A stretch of 64,000 nucleotides of DNA from an uncultured Eggerthellaceae bacterium (GCA_934617065.1 CAKTTY010000004.1:88198-152197); one strand, 5' to 3'. Shown: positions 52,306 through 62,472, counted from the first letter of the stretch. The notes: generated by a model not told the origin, from the sequence alone. Numbers and translations: made by a program.

Positions 52306-53655
52306 ATGACCGATCAGACGGGATCCGTCCCCCCTGCACGCGAAGATATCCGTTGCACGTTCTGCGGAAAGACGCCCGATCAGGTTAACGCCATGATCTC
52401 AGGCCCTGATGGCATTTTTATCTGCGATGAGTGCATTTCTCTTTCCGCGGAGGCCATGATGGCTGATCTTAATCTGCGCGGACTCGAATCTGATGCGCTG
52501 AACCATGTGCTTCAAGTTACCGCAGATGCCGATGACGATGGTTGTTCTGATAGCGGTGTTCCTGTTCTGGAGAATCTTCCTACTCCCCGCGAGCTTTTCG
52601 AGCAGCTCTCAGAGCATGTTGTGGGTCAGGAAGAGGCAAAGCGCGCGCTCTCTGTTGCGGTGTACAACCATTACAAGCGCGTAAGTCTTGGAGAGGCCGC
52701 AGATAGCGGTGATGTTGAGCTTGCAAAGAGCAACATCATGCTTCTTGGCCCTACCGGTTCGGGAAAAACGCTGCTGGCCCAGACGCTTGCCCGTACCCTC
52801 AAGGTGCCATTTGCCATTGCTGACGCTACAACGTTGACGGAAGCGGGCTATGTTGGCGAAGATGTTGAGAATATCCTGCTGAAGCTTATTACCGCAGCTG
52901 ATTTTGATATTCCACGCGCCGAAGTCGGCATCGTTTATATCGACGAGATTGATAAAGTTGCTCGCAAGGCCGAAAACCTCTCCATCACTCGCGATGTGTC
53001 GGGCGAGGGCGTTCAGCAGGCGCTGTTGAAGATCGTGGAAGGCTGCGAGGCATCGGTTCCTCCTCAAGGTGGCCGCAAGCACCCCCAGCAAGAGCTCATT
53101 CACATTGACACGACCAATATCCTGTTCATCTTGGGTGGAGCTTTTGTCGGTTTGCCTGACATCATCGCTGAGCGTGTTGGCAAGACCAATATCGGTTTCG
53201 GCTCCGACATGCCCGAATCGAAGCGCGCTGCCGATGCGGAGCTGCTTACTCAGGTGCTGCCGGAAGATTTGCATAAGTTCGGCATGATCCCTGAGTTTGT
53301 TGGCCGCATCCCCGTTGTCACTGCCCTCAAGGAGCTTTCCGAGGAAGATCTGGTGCGTGTTCTCACCGAACCCAAGAATGCCCTGGTAAAGCAGTACACC
53401 GTGATGTTCAAATACGAAGATTCCGATCTGGTATTCGAGGATGATGCGCTTACCGCTATTGCGGAGCGAGCAATCGAACATCAGACCGGTGCACGCGGTT
53501 TGCGTAGCATCTGTGAGAAGGCATTGATGGACGTTATGTATGAACTCCCCGAACATGAGGGACATACCCGCGTTGTCATTCGCCGTAGCGACATTGAGGG
53601 GACCACAAAGCCTGTTATCGAACAGGTAAGTGCCGAATTGGTGGATACTGAATAA
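52306..53655 (+). CDS. clpX: ATP-dependent Clp protease ATP-binding subunit ClpX
   Basis: AAA+ unfoldase that feeds ClpP, 449 aa. N-terminal C4 zinc-binding domain (CTFCGKT and CDECISL, residues 13-45), Walker [13 protein letters not shown], Walker [11 protein letters not shown], and pore and sensor motifs; LIGFG-type ClpP-binding loop reads TNIGFGSD. Length is slightly above average owing to an acidic linker. Confidence 0.96.
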   Translation: MTDQTGSVPPAREDIRCTFCGKTPDQVNAMISGPDGIFICDECISLSAEAMMADLNLRGLESDALNHVLQVTADADDDGCSDSGVPVLENLPTPRELFEQLSEHVVGQEEAKRALSVAVYNHYKRVSLGEAADSGDVELAKSNIMLLGPTGSGKTLLAQTLARTLKVPFAIADATTLTEAGYVGEDVENILLKLITAADFDIPRAEVGIVYIDEIDKVARKAENLSITRDVSGEGVQQALLKIVEGCEASVPPQGGRKHPQQELIHIDTTNILFILGGAFVGLPDIIAERVGKTNIGFGSDMPESKRAADAELLTQVLPEDLHKFGMIPEFVGRIPVVTALKELSEEDLVRVLTEPKNALVKQYTVMFKYEDSDLVFEDDALTAIAERAIEHQTGARGLRSICEKALMDVMYELPEHEGHTRVVIRRSDIEGTTKPVIEQVSAELVDTE

Positions 53656-53671
53656 AGAATTATTTCCTATT

Positions 53672-53714
53672 GCCGTCGCATTCCTGCTTGCTCAGGGTTG
53701 ATGCGGCGGCTTTT
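53672..53714 (+). terminator. Weak terminator or attenuator between clpX and valS
   Basis: 10-bp stem (53672-53681 with 53701-53710, one T:G pair) with a 19-nt loop that has an inner CCTG/CAGG pairing, then TTTT. No T-box consensus is seen before valS. Confidence 0.55.
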
Positions 53715-53763
53715 GGACTGTTTACTGGAATTAACACAATCTGACATTTTGGAAGGAAAAGGC

Positions 53764-56427
53764 ATGGCATCTGACAAAAAGGCAGAGCAGTCTTACCAAG
53801 ACTGGGAAAAGCCGCTTTTCGACGCCTGGAAAGAGAAGGGGTACTTTGGTCGTACGCCCGGTTTCGGCAAGAACGGTGCAGACACCTACACCATCGTTAT
53901 CCCTCCGCCGAACGTAACCGGTATGCTGCATATGGGCCACGCCTTGAACGACACCATCCAAGACACCTGCATCCGTCGTGCTCGCATGCAGGGGTATCAG
54001 GCTCGTTGGATTCTCGGAACCGATCATGCGGGTATTGCCACCCAGACCAAGGTGGACAAAAAGCTTGCCGAAGAAGGCATCTCTCGTCTCGAAATCGGTC
54101 GCGAGAAGTTTATCGATGCCTGTTGGGATTGGCGCGAAGACTATGGCAATACCATCGTGAAGCAGATTGCTGGCATGGGGTGCTCGTGTGATTACGATGA
54201 CGAGAAATTCACCATGTCGTCTGAGTACGCCAACGCTGTTCGCAAGGTGTTCTGCGATTGGTATCACGATGACCTTATTTACAAGGGTCGCCGTATTGTG
54301 AATTGGTGCCCCTCCTGCACAACCGCTATTGCCGATGATGAGGCTGAATATGTGGATGAAAAGGGCCATCTGTGGTACTTGCGCTACCCGCTTTCTGAGC
54401 CAGTTGATGGAATGGAATATGTGGTTGTTGCTACCACCCGTCCTGAAACCATGCTGGGTGATACCGGTGTTGCGGTAAGCCCTAAAGACGAGCGGTATAA
54501 GCACCTTGTTGGCAAGACGATCGATCTTCCTATCGTGGGTCGCAAGATTCCTATTTTTGCCGACTACTACGTTGACTCCGAGTTCGGTACTGGCTGCGTG
54601 AAAACCACTCCTGCTCACGACCCGAACGACTACGCTATGGGTCAACGTAACAACCTTGAGCAGATCAATATTTTCGATGAGCACGCTATCGTCGTTGAAG
54701 GCTATGGCAAGTTCAGCGGCATGACGCGCGACGAGGCTCGTGAAGCCGTTGTTGCGGAATTCGAGGCTTTAGGCCTTCTCGATCATGTTGAAGACCATGA
54801 TCATTCCGTTATGACGTGCTATCGCTGCCACACCAAGCTCGAGCCCTGGCTGTCGGAGCAGTGGTTCGTTGCGGTTGACCGCTTGAAGAAGCGTGCTGCC
54901 GAAGTGGTGGAAAATGATGAAATTCAATTCCACCCCGCACGCTGGAAGCAGGTTTATCTCGACTGGCTTGAGAACCTGAAGGATTGGTGCATTTCCCGCC
55001 AGCTCTGGTGGGGTCACCGCATCCCGATGTTCTACTGCGATTCCTGTGGCTGGGAAGACGCTCTGATGGAAGATACCGAGGTTTGCCCAAAGTGCGGCGG
55101 CCATGTCCATCAGGACGAAGACGTTCTTGACACCTGGTTCTCCTCGCAGTTGTGGCCATTCGCCACGCAGGGCTGGCCAGAAAACCCCGATGAGCTGAAG
55201 CCCACCTATCCAACGCAGATGCTTTCCACTGCTCGCGATATCATGGGTTTGTGGGTTGCGCGTATGGTAATGTCTTCGCTTTACTTTACTGATCAGATCC
55301 CGTTCAAGGACGTTATTATCCATCCCACGGTTATGGCCGCCGACGGCAAGCCGATGTCGAAGAGCCGTGGCAATGGCGTGGATCCCCTGAAGTTGATGCA
55401 GGATTACGGTGCCGACGGCATGCGCTTCGGTTTGCTCATGCAGGTTACCGGTGCCCAGGATCTGAAGTTCAACGAGAACAAGTTGGTAAGCAGCCGCAAC
55501 TTTGCCAACAAAGTCCGCAATGCTGCCCGCTTTGTGAATATGAACCTGGACGGCTTCGTTCCCGGTGAACCTGAGCCTAAAACGGAGGCAGATCGCTGGA
55601 TATTCTCGCGTTTGGCCCGCTTGGTTCGTTCGCTCGATACCGCATACGATGGCTTTGAGTTCGCTGATGTCGCTCGAGAGCTGTATGCGTTCTTCTGGAA
55701 TGAATTCTGCGATTGGTATATCGAGCTTTCGAAGGCTCGCCTGAATGCTGGCGGGGAAGAACGTGCTGTTATGCAGAGAAATCTGGTGTTCGTTCTTGAT
55801 ACCGCTCTGCGTCTGCTTCATCCTGCAATGCCTTTTGTAACCGAACAGATCTATCAGGAGCTTCCGGGCGAAAAGGAAGCACCGTATCTGATGGTTGCAT
55901 CGTGGCCCGATGCCGACAAGCTGGAAAAGTACATCGACCCCGAGGCCGAGCAGGTTATCACCATGGTTACCCAGGTTGTTTCCGGCATTCGCTCCATTCG
56001 CGCTCGCTACGGAATATCTCCTCGTGCAGAGATTGAAGTAGTGGTTAAGGCTCAGGACGATGCGGCGGCAAGCCTCTTCGCGAGCCAAGTTCAGCTGATT
56101 TCTGCGTTGGCGAACACCAAGGTATCTGCGGTTTCCGTTGATGCGGCACGCCCCGATGAATCCAGCGTGTGCCTCGCCGATGGGGTGGAAGCCTATGTGA
56201 TCCTGTCCGGTTTGGTCGACTTCGACAAGGAGCGTGCTCGTTTGGAGAAGGAAATCGGCAAGCTGGAAAAGGATTTCACCAAGTTTGACAAGAAGCTTTC
56301 CAATCAGGGCTTCCTTTCCAAGGCGGCTCCTGAGGTTGTAGAGAAGGACCGTGCGAAGCTGGCAGACATCACCGACCGCCTTACGCGTTTGCGTGTTGAG
56401 CTTGCTGAGATTTCCCAGGAAGGATAA
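53764..56427 (+). CDS. valS: Valyl-tRNA synthetase
   Basis: Class I synthetase of 887 aa. The HIGH motif lies in PPPNVTGMLHMGHA, and the KMSKS loop is GKPMSKSRGNGVDP, a normal variant for ValRS. The editing domain (TTRPETMLGDTGVAV) and the C-terminal coiled coil (DKERARLEKEIGKLEKD) are present. The ATG at 53764 follows GGAAGGAAAAGG. The tail ends 2 bp before a small zinc-ribbon gene. Confidence 0.96.
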   Translation: MASDKKAEQSYQDWEKPLFDAWKEKGYFGRTPGFGKNGADTYTIVIPPPNVTGMLHMGHALNDTIQDTCIRRARMQGYQARWILGTDHAGIATQTKVDKKLAEEGISRLEIGREKFIDACWDWREDYGNTIVKQIAGMGCSCDYDDEKFTMSSEYANAVRKVFCDWYHDDLIYKGRRIVNWCPSCTTAIADDEAEYVDEKGHLWYLRYPLSEPVDGMEYVVVATTRPETMLGDTGVAVSPKDERYKHLVGKTIDLPIVGRKIPIFADYYVDSEFGTGCVKTTPAHDPNDYAMGQRNNLEQINIFDEHAIVVEGYGKFSGMTRDEAREAVVAEFEALGLLDHVEDHDHSVMTCYRCHTKLEPWLSEQWFVAVDRLKKRAAEVVENDEIQFHPARWKQVYLDWLENLKDWCISRQLWWGHRIPMFYCDSCGWEDALMEDTEVCPKCGGHVHQDEDVLDTWFSSQLWPFATQGWPENPDELKPTYPTQMLSTARDIMGLWVARMVMSSLYFTDQIPFKDVIIHPTVMAADGKPMSKSRGNGVDPLKLMQDYGADGMRFGLLMQVTGAQDLKFNENKLVSSRNFANKVRNAARFVNMNLDGFVPGEPEPKTEADRWIFSRLARLVRSLDTAYDGFEFADVARELYAFFWNEFCDWYIELSKARLNAGGEERAVMQRNLVFVLDTALRLLHPAMPFVTEQIYQELPGEKEAPYLMVASWPDADKLEKYIDPEAEQVITMVTQVVSGIRSIRARYGISPRAEIEVVVKAQDDAAASLFASQVQLISALANTKVSAVSVDAARPDESSVCLADGVEAYVILSGLVDFDKERARLEKEIGKLEKDFTKFDKKLSNQGFLSKAAPEVVEKDRAKLADITDRLTRLRVELAEISQEG

Positions 56428-56429
56428 TC

Positions 56430-56855
56430 ATGAACGAAATCATGTCCCAGTTCCTTACCAGTGAGGTTCAGACGGTGCTGCTTGTGCTGCTGGGCATTGT
56501 TGTTGTCCTGTATCTGCTCTCCATTTTTTGGGCTGCACGCGATGCTCGGGCTCGTGGCTTCGGCTGGGCATGGGGCCTGCTTTCCGTTGTCCCTATCGTA
56601 GGCTTGGTGGCCTATTGCATGATTCGCCCTCCTCTTCTTAAGGCGGATCGTGAAGAGCAGGATCTCGAACTTGCCCTGAAGCAGCGCGAGCTTATGAAGT
56701 TTGGCGATTGCGCCAAGTGCGGCTATCCGGTTGAAGCCGATTACGTGCTTTGTCCGAATTGCCATACGCGCTTGAAGAATCTGTGCCCTACGTGTCACCA
56801 TGCGCTTGATCCTGCATGGACTGTGTGCCCGTACTGCACAACCAAGATCAAGTAG
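56430..56855 (+). CDS. Small membrane protein with double zinc ribbon
   Basis: 141 aa. Two hydrophobic segments (residues 14-35 and 43-63) resemble a helical hairpin and are followed by an acidic helix, then two C4 zinc ribbons: CAKCG and CPNC (about 94-111), CPTC and CPYC (about 120-136). Double zinc ribbons of this type are common in uncharacterised Gram-positive proteins. It lies 2 bp after valS, so it is cotranscribed. Function unknown. Confidence 0.85.
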   Translation: MNEIMSQFLTSEVQTVLLVLLGIVVVLYLLSIFWAARDARARGFGWAWGLLSVVPIVGLVAYCMIRPPLLKADREEQDLELALKQRELMKFGDCAKCGYPVEADYVLCPNCHTRLKNLCPTCHHALDPAWTVCPYCTTKIK

Positions 56856-56986
56856 CTGCCTGTTTGCGAACAGGGTAGCGTGAGGGCTCAGCCGATCCTG
56901 TCTCTTTTATGCGGGGAAGGACTGGCTGGGCTTTCTGTATTTGACAACGGCTCAAGGATTATGACAGCTGGTGTGCTAAGGTAAGG

Positions 56987-57010
56987 CGAGCTCTGTGGTA
57001 ACATAGCTCG
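56987..57010 (+). promoter_or_regulatory. Candidate -10 and hairpin before thrS
   Basis: TAACAT at 56999-57004 preceded by TGTGG. The same bases lie in an imperfect hairpin CGAGCT (56987-56992) with AGCTCG (57005-57010). Promoter and hairpin cannot both act in the same transcript, so one reading is wrong. Confidence 0.3.
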
Positions 57011-57064
57011 TTCGTTGATGGTTGTATGGGCGCCTTTGCGCTCTATGCAAGAAAGGAAACGATT

Positions 57065-58957
57065 GTGGAAATCATTCTCCCAGATGGGTCGAAGAAGATT
57101 CTCGAGGAAGGCGCCACGGTTTACGATGTGGCAGCATCTATCGGCACCAGTCTTGCTAAAGCTGCGCTTGCCGGCAAGGTTAACGGTGAGCTGGTGGACG
57201 TTACCGCTCAGGTAACCGACGGGGCAACCATTGAAATTATCACTAACAAGAGCCCAGAGGCTCTTTCCATCATGCGCCACTCGTGTGCGCATATTATGGC
57301 TGAGGCTGTTCAGGAGCTCTTCCCTGGTGCGCAGATTGCATTTGGCCCTGCTACCGACAATGGATATTTCTACGATTTCGAGTTGCCTGAGAATATCTCT
57401 TCGGACGATTTTGCCGCTATCGAAAAGAAGATGGCTCAGATCGTGAAGAGGAACGAGCCGTTTGTTCGCGAGGTTGTATCGGTTGAAGAGGCGAAACAGA
57501 TCTTTGCTGACCAGCGCTTCAAGCTCGAGCATATCGATGATCTTACCGAAGGCGAAATCTCGGTGTATCGCCACGGTTCTTTTGTGGATCTGTGTGCAGG
57601 CCCCCATGTCCCTTCTGCTGGTAAAATCGGCGCATTCAAGATGATGAAGCTCGCTGGTGCGTACTGGCGAGGTGACGCAAGCCGTGAGCAGCTGCAGCGT
57701 CTCTACGGTACGGCGTTCTTCAAGAAGGCCGATCTGGACGAGTATCTGCATAATCTTGAAGAGGCGGAAAAGCGAGACCATCGCCGTATCGGGCGCGAGA
57801 TGGACATCTTCATGATGCGCGAAGAGGCTCCGGGCTTCCCCTTCTTCCTTCCTAACGGCATGATTCTGAAGAACACGCTGCTTGATTACTGGCGAGAGAT
57901 CCATCATGAGGCTGGTTACGTGGAAATCTCCACGCCGCTTATCATGAGCAAGCAGCTGTGGGAAACTTCCGGCCATTGGGATCATTACAAGGACAACATG
58001 TACTCCACGATCATCGACGAGGAGGAATTTTGCGTTAAGCCCATGAACTGCCCTGGTGGCGTTCTGGTATACGGCTCCAAGCCGCACAGCTATCGTGATC
58101 TCCCCATTCGTGCCGGTGAAATCGGTACGGTTCATCGTCACGAGCTTCGCGGTGCTTTGCATGGCCTGTTCCGCGTCCGCTGCTTCAATCAGGATGATGC
58201 GCATCTCTTCGTGCGTCCCGATCAGCTTACCGATGAAATTGTGGGCGTAGTGAAGCTCATCGACTCGGTATACCAGCAGTTTGGCTTCAAATACCACGTG
58301 GAGCTTTCCACGCGCCCCGAAGATTCGATGGGATCGGATGAGGATTGGGCAGCAGCTGAGGCAGGTCTTAAGACTGCTCTCGATCAGCTGGGCATGGAAT
58401 ACGAGGTCAATGAAGGCGATGGCGCTTTCTATGGTCCAAAGATCGACTTCCATCTGCAGGACTCTATTGGGCGTACGTGGCAATGCGGTACGGTTCAGCT
58501 TGACTTCCAGATGCCCCAGAACTTCAACTTGGAGTACACCGACCACGATGGCTCCAAGAAGCGTCCTGTTATGCTGCATCGCGTATGCTTCGGCTCCGTT
58601 GAGCGCTTTATCGGCATTCTTATCGAGCATTATGCTGGCAAATTCCCTGTTTGGCTTGCTCCGACGCAGGTAAAGATCTTGCCCGTTTCCGAAAAGAGCC
58701 GCGACTATGCCCATAAGGTTGCTGAGCAGATCGAAGCTGCCGGCATCCGTGTAACGGTCGACAACCGCGATGAGAAGATCGGTTACAAGATCCGCGAGGC
58801 GCGTAGTATTGACCGCGTTCCCTACATGCTGATCCTGGGTGAAAAGGAAGCCGCCGAGGGCAATATCTCGGTACGCGACCGCTCTAACGAAACTGTTCCT
58901 TCAACCGTTGAGGACTTCTGCGCAAAGGTCAAGGAAGAGATTCGTACTCGCTCTTAG
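57065..58957 (+). CDS. thrS: Threonyl-tRNA synthetase
   Basis: Class II synthetase, about 630 aa. TGS domain first (EIILPDGSKKILEEGATVYD), then the editing domain with HSCAHIMAEAV, and the zinc-dependent catalytic core with MNCPGG and HRHELRGALHGLFRVR. A C-terminal anticodon-binding domain follows. The GTG at 57065, behind AAGAAAGGAAACG, gives the usual N-terminus; an ATG at 57026 would add 13 residues without a ribosome site. No T-box is visible. Confidence 0.96.
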   Translation: MEIILPDGSKKILEEGATVYDVAASIGTSLAKAALAGKVNGELVDVTAQVTDGATIEIITNKSPEALSIMRHSCAHIMAEAVQELFPGAQIAFGPATDNGYFYDFELPENISSDDFAAIEKKMAQIVKRNEPFVREVVSVEEAKQIFADQRFKLEHIDDLTEGEISVYRHGSFVDLCAGPHVPSAGKIGAFKMMKLAGAYWRGDASREQLQRLYGTAFFKKADLDEYLHNLEEAEKRDHRRIGREMDIFMMREEAPGFPFFLPNGMILKNTLLDYWREIHHEAGYVEISTPLIMSKQLWETSGHWDHYKDNMYSTIIDEEEFCVKPMNCPGGVLVYGSKPHSYRDLPIRAGEIGTVHRHELRGALHGLFRVRCFNQDDAHLFVRPDQLTDEIVGVVKLIDSVYQQFGFKYHVELSTRPEDSMGSDEDWAAAEAGLKTALDQLGMEYEVNEGDGAFYGPKIDFHLQDSIGRTWQCGTVQLDFQMPQNFNLEYTDHDGSKKRPVMLHRVCFGSVERFIGILIEHYAGKFPVWLAPTQVKILPVSEKSRDYAHKVAEQIEAAGIRVTVDNRDEKIGYKIREARSIDRVPYMLILGEKEAAEGNISVRDRSNETVPSTVEDFCAKVKEEIRTRS

Positions 58958-58991
58958 TCGAGCAAGGCCTGATAAGCTTTTTTTCGAAAGT

Positions 58992-59030
58992 AAGCCGCAA
59001 AGCAGTTTTACCGCTTTGCGGCTTTTCTTT
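58992..59030 (+). terminator. Terminator of thrS
   Basis: 12-bp perfect stem (58992-59003 with 59013-59024), 9-nt loop, TTTTCTTTTT. Confidence 0.9.
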
Positions 59031-59390
59031 TTGCTTATCCATCGAATGGGAGAGGGATGATCGGACGTGTTTGCTGGGGCAAGATCTCAAAGGAGCACGA
59101 ACGCTGCTCTGCCGCGTTTGTCGTTCCTCTCATTTTGCGTTTGGCGTTTTTATCGCTAGAACTTTTCTGCTTTGTTTTAACGTATGGCTTGGTTTTGGTC
59201 TTTTTGCTGCATGCCCTAGTTCCTTTCCGGCATTTTGTGATCTCCTCGTCAGATGAAGAGCAGGTGACGATAATGAAACGAGAGGCGCATGCATCAGCAA
59301 AGAGGAACGAAAATGGTAGAAAGGAATCAGACATTCGGCAAAAGCGTGCTAGAATGAACTTGTTAAATGATACTTATAAAGTTGCATTTA
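59031..59390. other. Gap between thrS and trxA
   Basis: About 360 bp with no secure gene. A 138-codon frame (59057-59473) with a hydrophobic stretch is open, but it runs into trxA in another frame and I do not accept it. TAGAAT at 59350-59355, 51 nt before the trxA ATG, is a possible -10. Confidence 0.4.
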
Positions 59391-59406
59391 GAGAAGGGAG
59401 TTTGCT

Positions 59407-59715
59407 ATGGTGCCCCATATCACCCAGTCCGAATTCGCTGAAAAGGTCGAGAACGTTCCGTATCCTGTATTAGTTGACTTCTTCGCCACCTGGTGCGGGC
59501 CATGCAAGATGATGGCTCCCGTTCTTGATCAGGTTGCGCTTGCCAAGCAGGGTAGGGCGGCGGTTTACAAGGTTGATGTTGACCAGGAGCCTGAACTTGC
59601 CCAGCGTTTTGGCGTGATGAGCGTTCCGACGCTTATCGTATTCAAAGGTGGATCCATTGCTCGACAGTTCGTGGGCGTTCAGCCTGAGCAGACGTTAGTC
59701 GAGGCTCTGGATTGA
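59407..59715 (+). CDS. trxA: Thioredoxin
   Basis: 102-aa dithiol carrier with the active site WCGPCK (residues 29-34) and the cis-proline in MSVPTLIVF. Full length. Ribosome site GAGAAGGGAG. Thioredoxin reductase is encoded just beyond the ion-channel gene, so both parts of the disulfide-reducing system are present. Confidence 0.96.
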   Translation: MVPHITQSEFAEKVENVPYPVLVDFFATWCGPCKMMAPVLDQVALAKQGRAAVYKVDVDQEPELAQRFGVMSVPTLIVFKGGSIARQFVGVQPEQTLVEALD

Positions 59716-59724
59716 ACCTGCGAG

Positions 59725-60195
59725 TTATTGGCGATGCCCTTTGGTGAAGTCGCGATACTTTTGTTCAAGCTCGGAAAGCTCATCGGGAGAAAGCTCGGTG
59801 AGCTTTCTCATTTGCTCATCGAAGGCCATGATGCTGTCGTTTTTCCGTAGTCTCATCATTTCGTTGTAGTAATTGACTACGGTGCCGGTGATCAGGGCAA
59901 CGATGACAAGCGAAGAAAGCCCCATGAGAATCGTGATAGCGCGACAGATGGTGGTATGGGCAACGATATCGCCAAATCCAATAGTGGTAATGGCTTGAAA
60001 GGAATACCAGACGGCATTGCCGAAAACGGGGAAAGTCTCAGGCTCGAGGATGCAAAACAATGCGCAGCAGACTAGGAGAAATGCTCCATAGGCGGCGAAG
60101 AGTCCGCAGCCTCCAATCTGCTTAAAGGCATTGGCAAGCACTGCAAGTGATTGTTTGGCGGAACGGAGGGGCTGATTCTTTTGGGGCGTACTCAT
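59725..60195 (-). CDS. Two-helix potassium channel
   Basis: 156-aa ion channel of the two-transmembrane type. First helix about residues 24-46 (LFAAYGAFLLVCCALFCIL), pore helix and selectivity filter TTIGFGD, second helix (AITILMGLSSLVIVALITGTV), then a charged cytoplasmic tail of about 45 residues too short for a full RCK domain. The filter TIGFGD fits K+ selectivity. The ATG at 60195 fits a minus-strand -10 TACAAT (60224-60229); the frame stays open to 60279 (in-frame ATG at 60261). Convergent with trxA, divergent from trxB. Confidence 0.88.
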   Translation of the reverse strand: MSTPQKNQPLRSAKQSLAVLANAFKQIGGCGLFAAYGAFLLVCCALFCILEPETFPVFGNAVWYSFQAITTIGFGDIVAHTTICRAITILMGLSSLVIVALITGTVVNYYNEMMRLRKNDSIMAFDEQMRKLTELSPDELSELEQKYRDFTKGHRQ

Positions 60196-60310
60196 AGAGG
60201 CTCGTTTCTGTTTGGGTGCTGCTATTGTACGCTCAAAGCTCCTATAGGGTGTTCGCATTGTTCGCTGAAGCTCTTGCAATGTCGGGACGAAGAAGGGGAG
60301 GGTGCTTCCT

Positions 60311-61255
60311 ATGGTGGAGAAAAAAATTACCGATATCGTGATCGTGGGTGCAGGTCCTGCTGGGCTTACCGCGAGTATCTACGCTGCACGTGCTGGCCTT
60401 TCTGCGGTGGTTCTGGAAGAGCTTGGAGCAGGAGGGCAGCTTCTCTCCATTGACAATCTTGAGAATTATCCAGGGTTTCCCGATGGAATCAATGGATTCG
60501 AAGCTGCCTATTCTCTGAGGTTGCAGGCGGAGCGGTTCGGTGCCGTGATCGAAAGCGATAAAGCCATAGGCATTTCGTTGGGCGAAGGAAATAGGGGTGG
60601 CGCTCGGTTTGTTGTGCAAGGGACGCAGGGCACCTATCCTGCACGCAGCGTGATTATCGCTACCGGAGCGAAGCCCGTGCCTCTTCCCGTTGATGGAGCC
60701 GCTTCCTTAGTGGGGAAGGGCATCTCGTATTGCGCAACGTGCGATGGCAATTTCTTTCGCAATAAGGATGTGATTGTGGTGGGCGGTGGCGATAGCGCTG
60801 TTGCCGATGTGGTGTATTTACACCGCGTTGCGCAAACCGTTCATTTGGTGCATCGCCGCGGAGAGCTGAAAGCGAGCCCTTGGTATGCCAAGCAGCTTAA
60901 GGGCATGGAGAACCTGGTAGTGCATTGGAACAGTATTGTGTCGGATGTCTTGCAGGAAGAGGGCCGCGTAAGTGGCGCTCGGTTAAAAAGCGTTTTGACG
61001 GGGGAAACGAGCACGATTCGTGCCCAGGGAATCTTTGCTGCCATTGGTACGCACCCCGATACGGCATGGCTTGACGGGCTTGTTGAGCTTGACGGCTCGG
61101 GCTATATTGTCGCCGATGAGGGCGGGGCAACATCGGTTCCAGGCTTATTTGCTGCAGGTGATGTGCGCACCACGCCTTTGCGCCAGGTTGTAACTGCGGT
61201 ATCCGATGGTGCTCTTGCTGCGGAGGCGGCTGCTAGTTTCTTGTCTTCATGCTAA
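60311..61255 (+). CDS. trxB: Thioredoxin reductase
   Basis: FAD/NAD(P)H flavoprotein of 314 aa. FAD fold VGAGPAGLTASIYAARAG, redox-active CATC in ISYCATCDGNFF, NAD(P)H fold VVGGGDSAVADV and the C-terminal GLFAAGDVRT. The ATG at 60311 is 8 bp from GGGGAGGG; a GTG at 60302 is less likely. It reduces TrxA encoded nearby. Confidence 0.94.
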   Translation: MVEKKITDIVIVGAGPAGLTASIYAARAGLSAVVLEELGAGGQLLSIDNLENYPGFPDGINGFEAAYSLRLQAERFGAVIESDKAIGISLGEGNRGGARFVVQGTQGTYPARSVIIATGAKPVPLPVDGAASLVGKGISYCATCDGNFFRNKDVIVVGGGDSAVADVVYLHRVAQTVHLVHRRGELKASPWYAKQLKGMENLVVHWNSIVSDVLQEEGRVSGARLKSVLTGETSTIRAQGIFAAIGTHPDTAWLDGLVELDGSGYIVADEGGATSVPGLFAAGDVRTTPLRQVVTAVSDGALAAEAAASFLSSC

Positions 61256-61276
61256 AATATATGGCTGTGAATTTTC

Positions 61277-61326
61277 CGAGCATATGCTTGTGGGCACATG
61301 CTCGTGAGCCAGTTGATGGAACTGGC
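61277..61326 (+). other. Two hairpins in the prfA leader
   Basis: Stem A: CGAGCAT (61277-61283) with ATGCTCG (61298-61304). Stem B: GCCAGTT (61308-61314) with AACTGGC (61320-61326), loop GATGG. No T tract; possible leader regulation of prfA. Confidence 0.4.
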
Positions 61327-61350
61327 AATTGAAATGCGAAAAGGAAGAAC

Positions 61351-62409
61351 ATGCGCGAAAAGCTTGAGAAGATCATCGATGCATATGAAGAGCTGGAGCA
61401 GAAGCTGGGCGATCCTCAGGTTCTTGCCGACCAGCATGAATACAATAAGCTCGCAAAGAGCTACGCCGACCAGGGTCCGCTTGTTGTAGCTGCTCGCAAA
61501 TATGTGCAGGATCTCAACGACTTGGCAGAGGCCAAGGAGATGCTCTCCGATGCCGATATGAAGGAATTTGCTCAGGAAGAGATCTCACGTATCGAAGGTG
61601 AACTTCCTCAACTCGAGGAAGACATCAAGTTCATGCTTATCCCCTCTGATCCTGCTGACGAGAAGAACATCATCGTTGAAATCCGCGCAGCTGCAGGTGG
61701 CGATGAAGCGGCAATTTTTGCCGGTGATCTGTATAAGATGTACCTGCGTTTTGCCGACCATCATGGGTGGAAGGTGGAGGCTATGGACGTCTCCCCATCC
61801 GAAGCGGGCGGCTATAAGGAAATACAGTTCAAGGTAACGGGTAATAAAGTGTATTCGGTCATGAAGTTCGAATCGGGCGTTCACCGCGTCCAGCGAATCC
61901 CCAAAACGGAAAGCCAGGGCCGCATCCATACCTCAACGGCTACTGTTGCCGTTCTTCCCGAGGCGGATGAAATCGATATCGACATCAAAGACAGCGATCT
62001 TCGTATCGACGTGTTCCGTGCTGGCGGGCCGGGCGGTCAGTGCGTTAACACTACCGACTCGGCGGTCCGCATCACGCACTTGCCTTCCGGTTTGGTGGTC
62101 CAGTCTCAGGATCAGAAGAGCCAGCTGCAGAACAAGATTGCCGCAATGGCCGTTCTCCGTGCTCGTTTGTACGAGAAGATGCTTGCAGAGCAGCAAGCAG
62201 CCGAAGGCGCAAAGCGTTTGGCCCAGATCGGCTCGGGCGATCGTGCTGAGAAGATCCGTACCTACAACGCCCCTCAGGACCGTGTGACCGATCACCGTAT
62301 CGGTTTCAACTCCACCTACAATGGGGTGCTTATGGGAGACTTGCTGGAGGATGTAATTACTGCGTTGCAGGCAGCTGACCGAGCTCAGAAGCTCGAGGAA
62401 GCCGTTTAG
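61351..62409 (+). CDS. prfA: Peptide chain release factor 1
   Basis: Terminates translation at UAA and UAG, 352 aa. The stop-codon recognition tripeptide fits the RF1 P-x-T pattern ([17 protein letters not shown]), and the peptidyl-transferase GGQ is in [16 protein letters not shown]. The ATG at 61351 follows AAAAGGAAGAAC. Its methyltransferase prmC lies next downstream. Confidence 0.96.
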   Translation: MREKLEKIIDAYEELEQKLGDPQVLADQHEYNKLAKSYADQGPLVVAARKYVQDLNDLAEAKEMLSDADMKEFAQEEISRIEGELPQLEEDIKFMLIPSDPADEKNIIVEIRAAAGGDEAAIFAGDLYKMYLRFADHHGWKVEAMDVSPSEAGGYKEIQFKVTGNKVYSVMKFESGVHRVQRIPKTESQGRIHTSTATVAVLPEADEIDIDIKDSDLRIDVFRAGGPGGQCVNTTDSAVRITHLPSGLVVQSQDQKSQLQNKIAAMAVLRARLYEKMLAEQQAAEGAKRLAQIGSGDRAEKIRTYNAPQDRVTDHRIGFNSTYNGVLMGDLLEDVITALQAADRAQKLEEAV

Positions 62410-62410
62410 C

Positions 62411-62432
62411 GTCACCGTCGCTTTGCGGTGAC
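62411..62432 (+). other. Hairpin at the prfA stop
   Basis: GTCACCG (62411-62417) with CGGTGAC (62426-62432), 8-nt loop, no T tract. It precedes the real terminator. Confidence 0.4.
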
Positions 62433-62472
62433 TGACAGTGTTGTGCGAGATTTGCGATTCGAGAAGAATCTG

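Noticed and set aside
56941-56946. TTGACA as the thrS -35
   Set aside because: No -10-like sequence lies 16-18 bp downstream. The match is probably by chance.
56888-58714. 608-codon minus-strand open frame opposite thrS
   Set aside because: thrS is unmistakable in this interval. The opposite frame has no recognisable domain and no ribosome site.
59057-59473. 138-codon plus-strand frame with a hydrophobic stretch between thrS and trxA
   Set aside because: It runs 67 bp into trxA in another frame, its C-terminal part is arbitrary, and T-rich DNA readily yields hydrophobic codons. A real small membrane protein cannot be fully excluded.
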